NCBI GenBank assembly: GCA_964036665.1 | Contig: OZ038527.1 | Coordinates: 26,143,901-26,207,900, forward strand | Direction of reading: 5' to 3' | Length of the DNA: 64,000 bases | Origin: Gordius sp. MW1 | Lineage: Eukaryota > Nematomorpha > Gordioida > Gordea > Gordiidae | Shown: in pieces, positions 12,290 to 22,771 of the stretch | Layout of the letters: each line of letters starts with the position of its first letter | Position numbering within the stretch: the first letter of the stretch is position 1 | Program-made: the position numbers and the translations under genes | Notes under the pieces: generated by a model | The model's input: the letters and a program-made list of their open reading frames with translations, nothing else | Database searches by the model: none | What the model was told of the DNA's origin: nothing

Positions 12290-12752
12290 TGCCTATTTGT
12301 AAATCAATAAACTCTATTAAGATTGCATTAATATGTTTGTAGATATTTAAAATTTATAAGACTTTATAATTTTTGCTTGTAATTAATCATTAGTGTTTAT
12401 TAATTGCAGCCCATTTAAAAAATTCGAGATAGACACTACCTTGAATATATCATTGAATAAATGTCTTTAAAAATATTAATATAAATTAATATAGAGCAAA
12501 AATTAAGACTGCATTAATATGTTTGTAGATATTGACAATATCTGCAATTAAGACTATATATATTTTTGCTTGTAATTAAACATTAGTGTCTATTAATTTC
12601 AGCCCTCTTACAAAATTTGAGAAACATACTACCTTGAATATATTATTGAATAAAATATTCTATAAAATATTAAGATAAATTAACATAGAGCAACAATTAA
12701 AACTGTATCAATTTGTTTGTAGATATTGAAAAATTTAATATCTGCAATGAAA
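12290..12752. repeat. tandem repeat, ~190-bp unit, about 2.3 copies
   Basis: The block TTAATATGTTTGTAGATATT recurs in near-identical form at about 12329, 12510 and 12700, with the shared phrases TGCTTGTAATTAA, TTAGTGT, CAGCCC and ACTACCTTGAATATAT in the same order. The array abuts the dispersed repeat that begins at about 12755. Confidence 0.7.
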
Positions 12753-12754
12753 TA

Positions 12755-13446
12755 GGCGTCGGAAGGCGAGGCAGCGATGTAAGTAAAATACTTTACCAAG
12801 AAAAATTCAAATTTACTTTATTAACACGAATAACTATAGACGTAATAATTTATACGAATACTTAAGTACAACAATAAAAGGGGGATTTACAATTAAAATG
12901 ATTTGCGAAAGGAAAATTATAATATTCGGGAAAATTACAATAAATGGGGGAAAACGTAGGATTTGGGGACAATTACAATGGTTTAGGACAAGTACAAAGA
13001 TTGGGGAAAATTTATAAAGATTTGGAATATTTACAAAGATTTGGAAATATTTACAAAGATTTACGAAAATTTACAAAGACTAAAATATTGATGTGAGATT
13101 TCGGTTTTAAAGACGTTGAATCTTCCCTGGGTGGTGGGCTTGATTGAACGAGCAATGTACTGCAAATCTTCAGAAGGGGTTACGCGATGAAAAACAGATG
13201 TTGCTAAGTTAAAAATAAAAATAAAAAGTAATTAAAAAAAGAGAGCGTCAAAGAAACATAGCCACTTCCGCGTCTAAGTTAACCCGCGGTAAAAGTGCCT
13301 TCCTTTGACCAATTCCTTGCAGAACCGTTCTTTAACCCTTTTACATTAAAAATAATAAAACAAATCTAAGTAAGATCAAAGTATACCGCGAACATTAAAA
13401 CGTGGTATACTAAAAAATGGTACGTGGTATACAAGTATACCACATG
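12755..13446 (+). repeat. dispersed ~0.7-kb repeat, copy 1
   Basis: Reverse-complement counterpart of 39186-39795. Shared landmarks are GCGATGTAAGTAAAA near 12774, CCTGGGTGGTGGGCTTGATT near 13127, ACCCGCGGTAAAAGTGCC near 13281, and a cluster of CGTGGTATAC / GTATACCGCG motifs at 13379-13446. No protein is encoded. The palindromic GGTATACC motifs at one end suggest a transposon end. Family not recognised. Confidence 0.7.
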
Positions 13447-14541
13447 CGATTAAGATTATATTTATAATAATTTTAAACATTAATGTACTAAATGGTTTAT
13501 TGTATAAACTTTAACAAATTAAATGTGATTCATACATAAGTAAATTTTAAAGGTTGCACCCAAATCTAGCTCTTGAATTAATGGATTGAGAGTGGATGTG
13601 ATAAAACGTTAAAACTAAAAAACATATGGAAATGAAAAATCCTAGCAAAAGCATTATCGTAGTTTCAGGATTCTGTCGGGATTTAACCAATATCCCAAAT
13701 ATTGGATTAAATGTAAGCCTTATAGAACTGCACATTTGTTTAAGGCCTGTTAGAAATTTTACGTATGTCTTAAAAATTAATTGGGGAGAATTCTATAAAT
13801 TGTTTATATTATGTGGTTTTTATACAAAACGTGAATAGTGTACACCTAAAATGTGTGAATATTTTTATATGTACTTGACAAAAGTCAGGTGTTATATAAA
13901 ATGTGCTATCAGAAAACATTTTTTGGCATCACACATAATTTAATATATGTTAATTTTGGCGCCAAGTGTAGCATTAAAATTCGGGATTCTACGTTTTTGG
14001 GATTGTGCCTAGGAACCGTTTTTAGTCCAAATGGCATAAGGTATATTTTACATGCCCATTTTATATCCCATAGACGATATTCAAATTTTAATGATACTGT
14101 TATTCAGATCAGCGACCATATTTAATCTATTAATTGTTTCAAACAATCATGATTTCCTTCGCATAATATCAATAGTTGCTTACATGTTTAATATTAATTT
14201 GATAAATTTGGTAACTAATTATAAATGTGGGTAATCATTTTAGGGGTTGCAAGGAGGTGGTTTTCCCATTGCGCTTAAAATTTTTTTTAACTGCAAAGTT
14301 ATAGTTTGTTAGAATTTCCTTGATGCAAATATAACACGTTGCAACATCCTCATATCTCAGTTACCAACATATACGAATATAAATCGTAAGTGCATGCTTG
14401 AAATTAAGGGCCAACCCTACCATATGTAATTTAATTTTCCTCTTTGTGAAATGTACCCAATTTATAAAATATTTTTCTTATCAGAATCATATGTTTTAAA
14501 AAAACACAGCATGTGAGTTTTAATTTGCCTATAAAACGTTG
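13447..14541. other. upstream flank of the G-alpha gene
   Basis: AT-rich, with no clear promoter motif beyond scattered AT boxes. An in-frame TAA at 14521-14523, 18 bp before the chosen ATG, sets the start of the coding region. A non-coding first exon further upstream cannot be excluded. Confidence 0.4.
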
Positions 14542-15003
14542 ATGGCATTTACATGTAATCTTTGTTTCAACAACACGTCTAATAACGAGGCGAAAAATAA
14601 AAGTAAAAAAATTGATAAGGAACTTCAAAAAGACAACAGAGAATACAAAAGACAGATAAAACTGCTTCTTTTAGGACCCGGGGAAAGTGGGAAGAGTACA
14701 TTTATGAAACAGATGAAGATAATCAATGGGGTGGAATTTACTGATGAGGAAATAAATCAGTACAAATTAACTATATATAAAAATATAATGCGTGGGGCTC
14801 AAATTCTTACTAATGCAAGAAATAAATTAAACATTGAGTGGAAAAATGCATTATCTGCTAAACAAGCCAACAAATTATCTCAGTTTAATGACTATTTAAA
14901 TTTTACACCCGAAATTTTCAACAACAATGTTTGTGCAATCAAAAGTTTATGGAACGACTCTGCCCTAAAGGAAACATACGAAAGAAAAGCAGAATTTCAG
15001 ATA
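14542..15003 (+). CDS. G-alpha-12/13 exon 1
   Basis: Codes for residues 1-154: N-terminal helix with Cys5/Cys8, the P-loop, and the helical domain up to YERKAEFQI. It ends at ATA before the donor GTAACC. Read-through would stop four codons later. The exon is AT-rich, unlike exon 4. Confidence 0.9.
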
Positions 15004-18000
15004 GTAACCTCATAAAGATTTAATTAATTCTACTTTTTATTAGGGAAACTCAACATTTTATTTTTTAGAAAACCTTGAAAGAATATCTAAGCAGGTAATT
15101 CCTTTATTTAATATCTAAGTGCAATTTATATACAGCTTATTTATATGTATTTATTTTTGTTTTATTATAGGCTTCAAATAACTTATAAAAAATTTAGATT
15201 ATAACTTTTAATTATTTTCTGAATTTTTAAAATTATATCCACTGAGCCTTTTTAATGCCATCTGCTTACTATACCTTTTAATACATAGTTTTAAGAAAGA
15301 TTTATATGATTATACTTCTTAAAAATTAGCCCTAGTATTCTAAGTACACTAATAAGCCTCCTAAAATTTAATAGCTTTAGCTTTTCTTTATCGTTGCATT
15401 AAGTGTAAACTAGTATAAAATAACCCCTTTAAATTTTGTAATAACTAATATTAAATATTTTATTGATTGTGAAGCAGCCTAATAAAATTAGATATAATCT
15501 TTTAAATCATTTCATTTTTTTTTATTCCAAAAAAACCAATTATTGAATTCACCATTTTAGGATTACGTGCCCACCCATTCAGATATATTACATTGCAGGA
15601 AGGCGACGAAATGCATAGTGGAACACGTCATCAATATACACGGTCACCCATTCAGGTAATAATCAATCAGTTAATCAATAATCGATAATCAATCAATCGT
15701 CAAAATTATTTTGTTTTGACCCATTTTTCTCATGACTAATACCCTCTCGGGCGTTATTAGTGTTATCGATACTGTCAACTTTTTAATTTATAAATTTGTG
15801 CCAATCTTAGCATTTTAAATTAATGCGAAAACTTGCCCTAAAAAGAGTTGATTTGGTGCGAAGCGAAGCTTCTTATTTTACGATATAAAGGCGCTTTTAA
15901 TCTTTTTTTTTTGTTTATAATTAACTAATAAACGAGTTGCCTATTTTATGGATAATTTGATGTGAATTAGTGTTGCGAAAACGGCTGGGTTTTGTTTGGT
16001 CCCAAACAAAACCCAGCCGTTTTCGCAACACTAAATATATACCCATTAAAATTTTCTAATTAACAGCTCATAATTTTGAGACTTTTTTGGTCTGATAACA
16101 CGAGTAGTATTCAGGGGGTACCCCAACCTTAAAAAAATTGTATATATATGTAACAAATATTCGATTAAAATATAATAAAATTATTCGAAACATTATGCTT
16201 TCGTCATACCCCTCTTCTAATTTAAAGCTTGCCCTAGACCCACACCGTAGACTTTTATGGGGGAAGATAATAAAGTTTATACAATGGTAAAAACGACACC
16301 TTGGTATTAAACAGATATAAATATCGCACCTCATCATTAGCTTTTATTATTATTACCCTACCTTTTGCTATAAAAAATTTCCTTAATTTTGAATCTTTAA
16401 GAACTAGAGTTATCATGGGCGTAGCCAGGCCCCGCCCCCCTCTAAATTCAAAATATTTTTAAATTTTTATGTAATTATGGCTATAATTGCAAAAAATTAT
16501 TATTTTGCCCCTAACTAAAGCATGATTGCCCCCTCCCTCTCTAGATCCAATCCTGGCTACGCCCATGTTTATATCAAACTATAAAATAAGTTTTTCTTTT
16601 GCTCCCTCTCCTTATCTATTTTCTGGGTTGAAAATGGAGTTTGTAGTACACATAACGTTGGGCAATTTTAAGATCTAAGATACCACCACGTAGATTGGCT
16701 GTTTGTAAAAAATAAAGTACATGCTAGAGAAAGAGTAGAATAAGGGGGGAACAAATATTTTTATCTTAAAGTATTAATGTAATCGAATAAACTAGCTTTA
16801 CCCTTAATTATTTATAAAATTTAGAAATGTCTTTTAAAGTTGGGTATCCGTTGTTTGTTTATTAGTAAAATCTAACTAATTAAAAATTTAGGGCATTTTA
16901 ACACTTTAAATCCATTGTTATTTTCGCACTCATAAACGTCTGCTTTTTAAGCTATCGTCGCCTACAAATTTTATTAAATCTCTTCCTTAATCTTTCTTCA
17001 AATTGTTTCATGGCAAAGAATTCCATCAAAAATTGTTTTTTTAATTGAGTTTATTTGTAGTTGTGTTATTTGATTTTTCTCGTTTTTCTGGAATGATCGT
17101 TTCTGTGGTATCAATTGCTCAAACAAAACCCTAAGCCAAAATCACTTAGCAAATCAAAAACATTAGCATTTCTCGTCTATCAAGCGCAAAAGTTTAACCT
17201 TGAATCTCGTAATACCATTTTCAATGATGATCCGTTTAAATTTCATTAGATTTTGTGGGAGAATGATTAATCGCTCATCAATTTAGTCATTAGCACCCAC
17301 GAATCATTAATCATATAAGCAAGCGGGTGTGATTTCAACTTTTCTAGACTTCGCTACTATTTCTCTGTTGTCGCTCCCAAGTCACAAGTGTCGTATGGCG
17401 TGGGACTGGGGGAGTGGCAAAACCATTCCTAGCTATGTGGGAAATTTAGATAGTTTAGCGATTTAGAGCTTAATCCCCAACACAAACTCATTATTGTCTC
17501 TGCTGCCCCTTCTCGAAAAAACCTTTGAACAAATCTACTCAAATTAGATTTGTCCTCTCCCTTTTACCATCTAACTATTCACAAAGCTTCTTCTCAATTA
17601 ATCTAAAACATATCGATCAATCACAATTAATCAATCGACGAGGCCCCCTTGTTATCAATCATTTCCGTGGTCGCGTTATCCATTCCTTCAGCACTTGACC
17701 TCGTCGAGGGGGGGGGGCTGTCTAATGCTTTCACCGCTCTCTCCCTCGTTTAGCTGCTCGCTCCCTTGATTTGAAAGGAAGGCTCAAATTTGTCAACGTC
17801 TCGATTATCGCAGGAAGGGAGATTAGAGTATGTTAAAAGATCTCTTTTCTCCTTTAACCTAAAACAGTTACTAAGCCGCTAAAACTGCTCTTTGTGCTCT
17901 TTAAATCTCCGCACGCATTTTATTTGCCAATCGATCTCTATCTTTAAACCCCGGGATTATTATGGAAGTATGATTGGAGGGAATTGGCGCGTTAACCTCT

Positions 18001-20962
18001 TCTTTGACTACTTCTAATTTCTCATTCTCTCCACTCCACATGCTCACTTTTATCAACCTTCTTTCCAATACTGAACGGCGTTTTATGAAATCAATTTAAA
18101 CCCCCTTTTAATGTGTAAATTTAAGCCCTTAAGCCTTAGTTAAAATTTGTAGAAAAACGAGTTAGATAGTCATTTTTTTAATATGTTTGCCCCTACCCCC
18201 TTATAATTTAATTTCTGGCAGAGCCCTGCAGGGGCGGCTGGTTCAACAAGTTTTTTTGGGATTAATTTATGAACTAATACGACAGCAAATTAACTAATTA
18301 ATCAAATGTTTTTGCTTAAATATGATATCTCTTTTCGACTCGAGCTCCTCCTCCCCATCTGTAAAATTTGCGATTTAAAAGTGAAAAGATTTATTTTTCA
18401 TTTTTTAAAGGAATTTAAAAGTTGGATATTTAGAAGAGATCATTTTATGTTTTAAAATAAAAAAAATATTTATGAATTATACGATTTAAAAAGATCCTGG
18501 TTTAGACTCGGCAACCAAAAACATCGGGATTGTACAATTTAGCATGGCTTCAATTCGTGGCTACTTTAGACTTGATATTAGTGTTGTTAAAACGGCTGGG
18601 TTTTGATTGGTCGACCTTTGATTTAACTAGGACTTGCGGTCAGCTATGGTCTGTTTATGTTTAGTCGACTAAAACCAAAGGCCGACCAAACAAAATGCAG
18701 CCGTTTTTACAGCGCATACTTTTTTCTAATAAGTTAGCTATGGAAGGTCCATATACTGGTCCGCATTAGTTCTTTAGTTAAAAATGATCCTTTAATACGA
18801 TATGCCTAATTTTATTTTGATCATGACCACGATTTTTGGGCGTTTTTTATCGTTAGAACCCGAGATGGCACTAGGCTTACAGAGTGTATCTCTAATATAT
18901 ATGGACATTTCCTCATTTTCTTTTCAACCTTTTTTGCCCTTGATTAATAATTTATAAGCTCCTCTCAATGGACTGCCTCAGTTGTTTACTATTTGAAATG
19001 ATTGACGTGATAACACTGGACACTTTTAAGGTGCAAGTGTGTCCAATGACATTATCGATTAGTGACATCTGAGAGTGCCTAAACCCCTCCTTTTTAACAA
19101 AAAATAATGTGTTGAGCATAAAATCGATCTGAATTGTCCGCACCAAAACAACATAAAGAAAGGTTGTTAACGATTTTGTTATTGAACTTAGCCGATTTAA
19201 TAATATCAAATATAAAAAAAATTTCGTGCCACCCATACCATGGGCGTAGCCAACACTGGAATTAGAGGGGGGCAATAATGATTTAGGCAGGGGCAAAATG
19301 ATAATTTTTTGAAATTTTAGCCATATATATTAATGAATTTCAACACATTTTTTGATTCAGAAGGGGGCAGCCGCCCCTCCCTCCACCCCTCTCCTTCCCC
19401 CTTGGCTACGCCCATGGGTTGATAAATGTTCGTTGAGCTGAACTTGTTTTGGTTCTACCCTAGAATATGCTATTGCCGGTACTATAACTAGATTAGGACA
19501 ATTCGGTCATAATATTTTGATAGTGTATTAATTTTTTTTCGTGTGTTTGTCACTTTTTATTTGATTGTATAATATTTTTCAAAAAAAAATCGAGGAATAA
19601 ATTCAAATTTATTTAGAAAATCTAACGAATTATAGCTTAAATTTTAGAACATCATAAAAAGGTCGGACTCTGGCGGCCAATTTAATTATAAAATCGGACC
19701 GGGCCTGGTTCGGGCATAAAAATTTACCTCTGATAGAAAGCACCCTAGCTAAAGCCCGTAGTAATTTAAATTATAATCGCCACCTTTAACTTCCCGAATC
19801 GTCTTAAAACTGAGATATCATCATATATATTAACCATGAATACCATAAAGCTCTATCATATTTTCCTAAATAGTTATCTTACGGGCGAATTAATTTTTTT
19901 GGGGAAGGGGACAATATTATTTATTTTTATTGACTCGAGAGGTACAGAATAGGAAGGGTCTTGATTTAAGAATTATAAAAGTTATATGCACATTTAAATC
20001 TTACGATTGTTGGGCTCGGCTGTATTTTTCGATTCACGGCTATTAACTTTGAGAGAAGCCCTGGGTGCTATATATATATTAAAGAAACTTGATGCGCAAT
20101 GCTCTTCTTCTCATTAAATTTCCAAACTCTACTATTTTCAGGTGAAGATTATAGGTAATATGTGTGCTCCCCGAATATAACGTATAATAATAGTTATTCA
20201 TTTAGGTTTGTGGACGTAGGAGGTCAACGCTCTCAGCGCCAAAAATGGGTTCAATGTTTCGAGGGCGTCACTTCGATCATATTCATCGTAGATTCTTCTT
20301 CCTACGACGAATACCTCCCATGTCCAGCCGAACGCTTCAAGCGCACTAGCGCCGTTACCATGGCGACGAGCATCGGCGTCGTTACCATGGCAAACGGCGC
20401 TCGCGTTCCCACTTTACGCGTCTATCCCACATCCCCACCACCCCCACCACCTACTGCCGCGGACGACCACACTCTCGAAGTAGACGCTGCTGCCTCGCCC
20501 GACCCCGTACTCAATAAGTTGGATGAGGCGCGCGCCATTTTCGAGACTATCGTCAACAACCGCTTCTTCACCTCCGTCTCCATCGTCCTCTTTCTCAACA
20601 AAACCGACCTGCTCCGGGCTAAGCTGGCTTCAGCAGCAGCTCGCTCAAATTTGGCTCGACACTTTCCGAACTTTCAAAATGGCGTCGATACCGAAAAAAC
20701 TGTTTCTAGGAGTGAGACGAGCGAAGCAGAAAATGGGTCAGCTCTCGGAAGTGCCATTGAAGATGGCGCATGTTCGGATGCCGATTTGATTCAGGTGCAG
20801 ACTTTTATTCTCAACCTGTTTTTGTCGGTTCGACGTGATAAAAGTCGTCCTCTCTTCCACCATTTCACTACTGCCATCGACACCGCTAACATAGAACGCG
20901 TCTTCAAAGCCGTCAAAAGTACGATACTCGACAAAAATTTGCAGAGTCTGATGTTGGCTTAA
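14542..20962 (+). CDS. G-protein alpha subunit, G12/13 class (four coding exons)
   Basis: Heterotrimeric G-protein alpha subunit of the G12/13 class (GNA12/GNA13; fly concertina), which in known animals couples receptors to RhoGEF/Rho signalling at the plasma membrane. Exons 14542-15003, 15044-15094, 15561-15655 and 20206-20962 all have GT-AG borders and join in frame to 454 residues; the family is usually about 375-380. Seen: P-loop GPGESGKST (45-53, with Pro where Ala is usual), switch-I Arg184 and Thr187, DVGGQ (206-210) with the catalytic Gln, NKTD (334-337), and a TTA box (424-426). The C-terminal DKNLQSLMLA resembles vertebrate HDNLKQLMLQ. Cys5 and Cys8 are likely palmitoylation sites; there is no Gly2 for myristoylation. 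Two insertions (about 241-301 and 363-396) account for the extra length. All GTPase residues are kept, so it is probably functional. Confidence 0.9.
15004..15043 (+). other. G-alpha-12/13 intron 1, only 40 bp
   Basis: GT...AG, phase 0, pyrimidine-rich before the acceptor (TTTTTATTAG). Splicing it out restores the homologous order EFQI-GNSTFYFLENL, matching vertebrate EFQLGESVKYFLDNL. Confidence 0.8.
15044..15094 (+). CDS. G-alpha-12/13 exon 2
   Basis: Exactly 17 codons (residues 155-171, GNSTFYFLENLERISKQ), in phase 0 at both ends. It corresponds to the segment before the switch-I region of G12/13 proteins. Confidence 0.85.
15095..15560 (+). other. G-alpha-12/13 intron 2
   Basis: 466 bp, GTAATT...TTTTAG, AT-rich, no repeat recognised. 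Confidence 0.85.
15561..15655 (+). CDS. G-alpha-12/13 exon 3
   Basis: Codes for residues 172-202 and two bases of codon 203 (DYVPTHSDILHCRKATKCIV...). It holds switch I with the arginine finger Arg184 and the magnesium-binding Thr187. The usual Gly after the TK pair is Cys here. The codon split by intron 3 is AG|G (Arg). Confidence 0.85.
15968..16033. repeat. perfect 66-bp hairpin, solo ends of the TAGTGTTG family
   Basis: Two 32-bp arms, perfect reverse complements around a 2-bp centre. Each starts TAGTGTTGCGAAAACGGC. The arms match the ends of the TAGTGTTG MITE family, but the whole interior is missing. Confidence 0.85.
16414..16567. mobile_element. MITE, CATGGGCGTAGCCAGG family
   Basis: 154-bp element with inverted ends CATGGGCGTAGCCAGG and CCTGGCTACGCCCATG, and C-rich/G-poor subterminal tracts. 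No coding capacity. The family recurs at 19239, 21501, 23986 and, with a variant end (CGTACGCAGG), in the palindrome arms. Confidence 0.85.
17090..17960. promoter_or_regulatory. possible intronic regulatory block
   Basis: A repeat-free, less AT-rich part of intron 3 with many ATTA, ATCAATCA and ATCGAT motifs and pyrimidine-rich runs. No open frame. Motif clustering is seen; enhancer function is only a guess. Confidence 0.25.
18579..18719. mobile_element. MITE, TAGTGTTG family (diverged right end)
   Basis: Left end TAGTGTTGTTAAAACGGCTG, right end with GCAGCCGTTTTTAC then a degenerate terminus. Interior GTCGACCTTTG and TTTAGTCGACTAAA blocks match the 2183 and 30685 copies. Confidence 0.65.
19239..19416. 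mobile_element. MITE, CATGGGCGTAGCC family
   Basis: 178-bp element with inverted ends CATGGGCGTAGCCAA and TTGGCTACGCCCATG. G-rich left and C-rich right subterminal tracts mirror each other. Confidence 0.8.
20206..20962 (+). CDS. G-alpha-12/13 exon 4
   Basis: Codes for the end of residue 203 to residue 454: switch II, a 61-residue low-complexity insertion with a hexaproline run (241-301) at switch III, helix alpha-3 (DEARAIFETIVNN), NKTD (334-337), a second acidic/Ser insertion (about 363-396) and the C-terminal receptor-contact tail. Markedly GC-richer than exon 1 and the introns. Stop TAA at 20960-20962. Confidence 0.9.
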
Positions 20963-21822
20963 CCCCTTTGCTTCCCTTTCTATCAACTTCACTCCTTCCT
21001 TAAGGAACGGAAGATAAACTGTGAGCGACGTTATTTTTATGGCAAGCCATTTTTGGTTGGTTGATGATCTTAATGTGTTATTAAATCTCATTTCACAATC
21101 ACTACTAAATTTGAAACTTGCGAAAAGTTTGAAATCAAAGCTCAAATCAGATGAAGTATTTCACACATATCCAATTTACCGCCCCGACACTATGATCTCT
21201 CAACCACGGTTGTCAACCATTCGCGTTATATTATTTTATTAAATGAGCATTAGTTTTAGATATGATATGCAATATCAAGTTAAAATAGTTACCATCAGAA
21301 TCATCGAATATTATTTATCGCCAATTGTGCAGAAATTTAGAAAAGAACGGTTATTATCCAATATATACCAAGCGATTTTTATATACAAGCCACGTGAGGA
21401 TGGATGGTAGATGTAGAAAGAGTAGGAGGTTAGGCATAATTGGATATACTCCCTTATCACGAATCTGTAAATTGAATATTGTTGTTATTAACCTTTTAAT
21501 CATGGGCGTTGTCCGGGGGAAGTTTCCCTCCTCTCAAGTAAAATTCTTATATTTAAAACAAAATTATAATTGCATCTTAAAAATTAGGCTACGCCCATGC
21601 CTTTATCTATATTGTATGTACCTATGCGAGGATGCTTAACTAACTGATTTTTACTTCAGTGTTATCAGGTCCTTAAAATTTAATCACTACTTTACGCATT
21701 TTAATTACAATACGCGGTCAACGAAGCGATAACTTTATGTAAATACGATTAATTATATATTTATATCAACATACGCCATCTTGAAATGTTCTAGTCTTTA
21801 ATTTGCTAAAGTATAAAATAAA
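20963..21822 (+). terminator. G-alpha-12/13 3' UTR and likely poly(A) signal
   Basis: The first full AATAAA seen after the stop codon is at 21817-21822, followed by a T/GT-rich stretch (21831-21852). A weaker ATTAAA lies near 21079. A CATGGGCG-type MITE (21501-21599) would then sit inside the 3' UTR. Placement is inferred from motifs only. Confidence 0.45.
21501..21599. mobile_element. short MITE, CATGGGCG family
   Basis: 99-bp derivative with ends CATGGGCGTTGTCCGG and GGCTACGCCCATG. It is internally deleted relative to the 16414 and 23986 copies. Confidence 0.7.
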
Positions 21823-22350
21823 CATTACATTTGTGTTGTTGCCTTTTCTTTAGACGTGTGTGGCTCCTATATGTATATTTTCCATGGACGTAGCTTAAAT
21901 AGAAAATAACAAATTTTTAAACAAACAACGTTAAAAATATTTGAAAAAAATTTGTTTAATATGAATTAATATAGACACTGATTGGCAAATTTACACTGTA
22001 ATATAAATTTTTATTATTAATTTAACATTAATATGAGATTACTAGTTGCGTTATTTCTTATTAACGAATTTGAATTAATAAGGACATTAAAACTTTTTTT
22101 TGCAAATTATTTAAGCTACTTTTTTAGACAAATAATGTTTAATTTAAGTTTAATATTATGAGTAGTACGATGACGGAAAATCGGTTGATTGATCGTGTTT
22201 AATGGGTGTTCAGAGAAAGGTGGTTAAGGTTTTTATAAAGTTTTTGGTCGAATATTTAAAAATGATAGCTTTATTATGATATAACTTTAAATTTCATTTT
22301 ATAATTTAAAACAAAAACCCGTGCAGTTCTCTACTATTTGCTCTTTAATT
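21823..22350. other. AT-rich intergenic stretch, nothing recognised
   Basis: No gene or defined repeat is seen. Confidence 0.5.
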
Positions 22351-22354
22351 ATGC

Positions 22355-22585
22355 CAGGCTCGGCCTATTATATAAATTCTATAAATAATAGGCCCACCCC
22401 GAACTTTAAAGTCTATGATATTTAAGGCCAGACCCAAAAATTGAAGCTCAGGCCGGACCTATGGCCGCCCATGCAGGTCTCTAGTTGAGGCCAGAGCATT
22501 TATCGGAGAGCAAAAAATATCCTATAAATTTTTTACACTTAATTTATTTTCCCCCTCTCTAGTCTAAATCCTGGCTACGTTCATG
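22355..22585. repeat. decayed ends of two non-autonomous elements
   Basis: 22355-22485 is a GC-type subterminal block (GGCCGGACC, GGCCGCCC) ending ATGCAGGTCTCTAGTT. Almost the same terminus is at 43757-43772. The adjoining CCTGGCTACGTTCATG (to 22585) is a damaged right end of the CATGGGCG MITE. Confidence 0.5.
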
Positions 22586-22771
22586 ATATCTTCAATGTAA
22601 AGTCTATTAAAGTTTATGTCAGTTACTAGTTAGAAAAACAATGGTGAGATGTAAACAGATTTTTAAATTCATGACTTAGAGGTTGTTTAATATTTGGCAA
22701 AGAACATATTTTAAATTATCACCAAATGCACATAATTGCTTTTTCAATATTGACCATTTTTATTATTTACA

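Larger units (their letters stand above)
15656..20205 (+). other. G-alpha-12/13 intron 3 (4.5 kb)
   Basis: GTAATA...TTTAG. It hosts a perfect hairpin (15968-16033), MITEs at 16414, 18579 and 19239, and a less AT-rich block (about 17090-17960) without repeats. Homeodomain-type ATCAATCA/ATTA motifs cluster just after the donor (15660-15705) and again at 17250-17320 and 17610-17640. A GC-type subterminal repeat fragment lies at 19660-19735. Confidence 0.8.

Noticed and set aside
13547-14234. Several 60-78-codon frames upstream of the G-alpha gene
   Set aside because: AT-driven, overlapping on both strands, no family resemblance and no good start context.
18952-19296. 114-codon minus-strand frame in intron 3
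   Set aside because: It runs into a CATGGGCG MITE and shows no recognisable domain.
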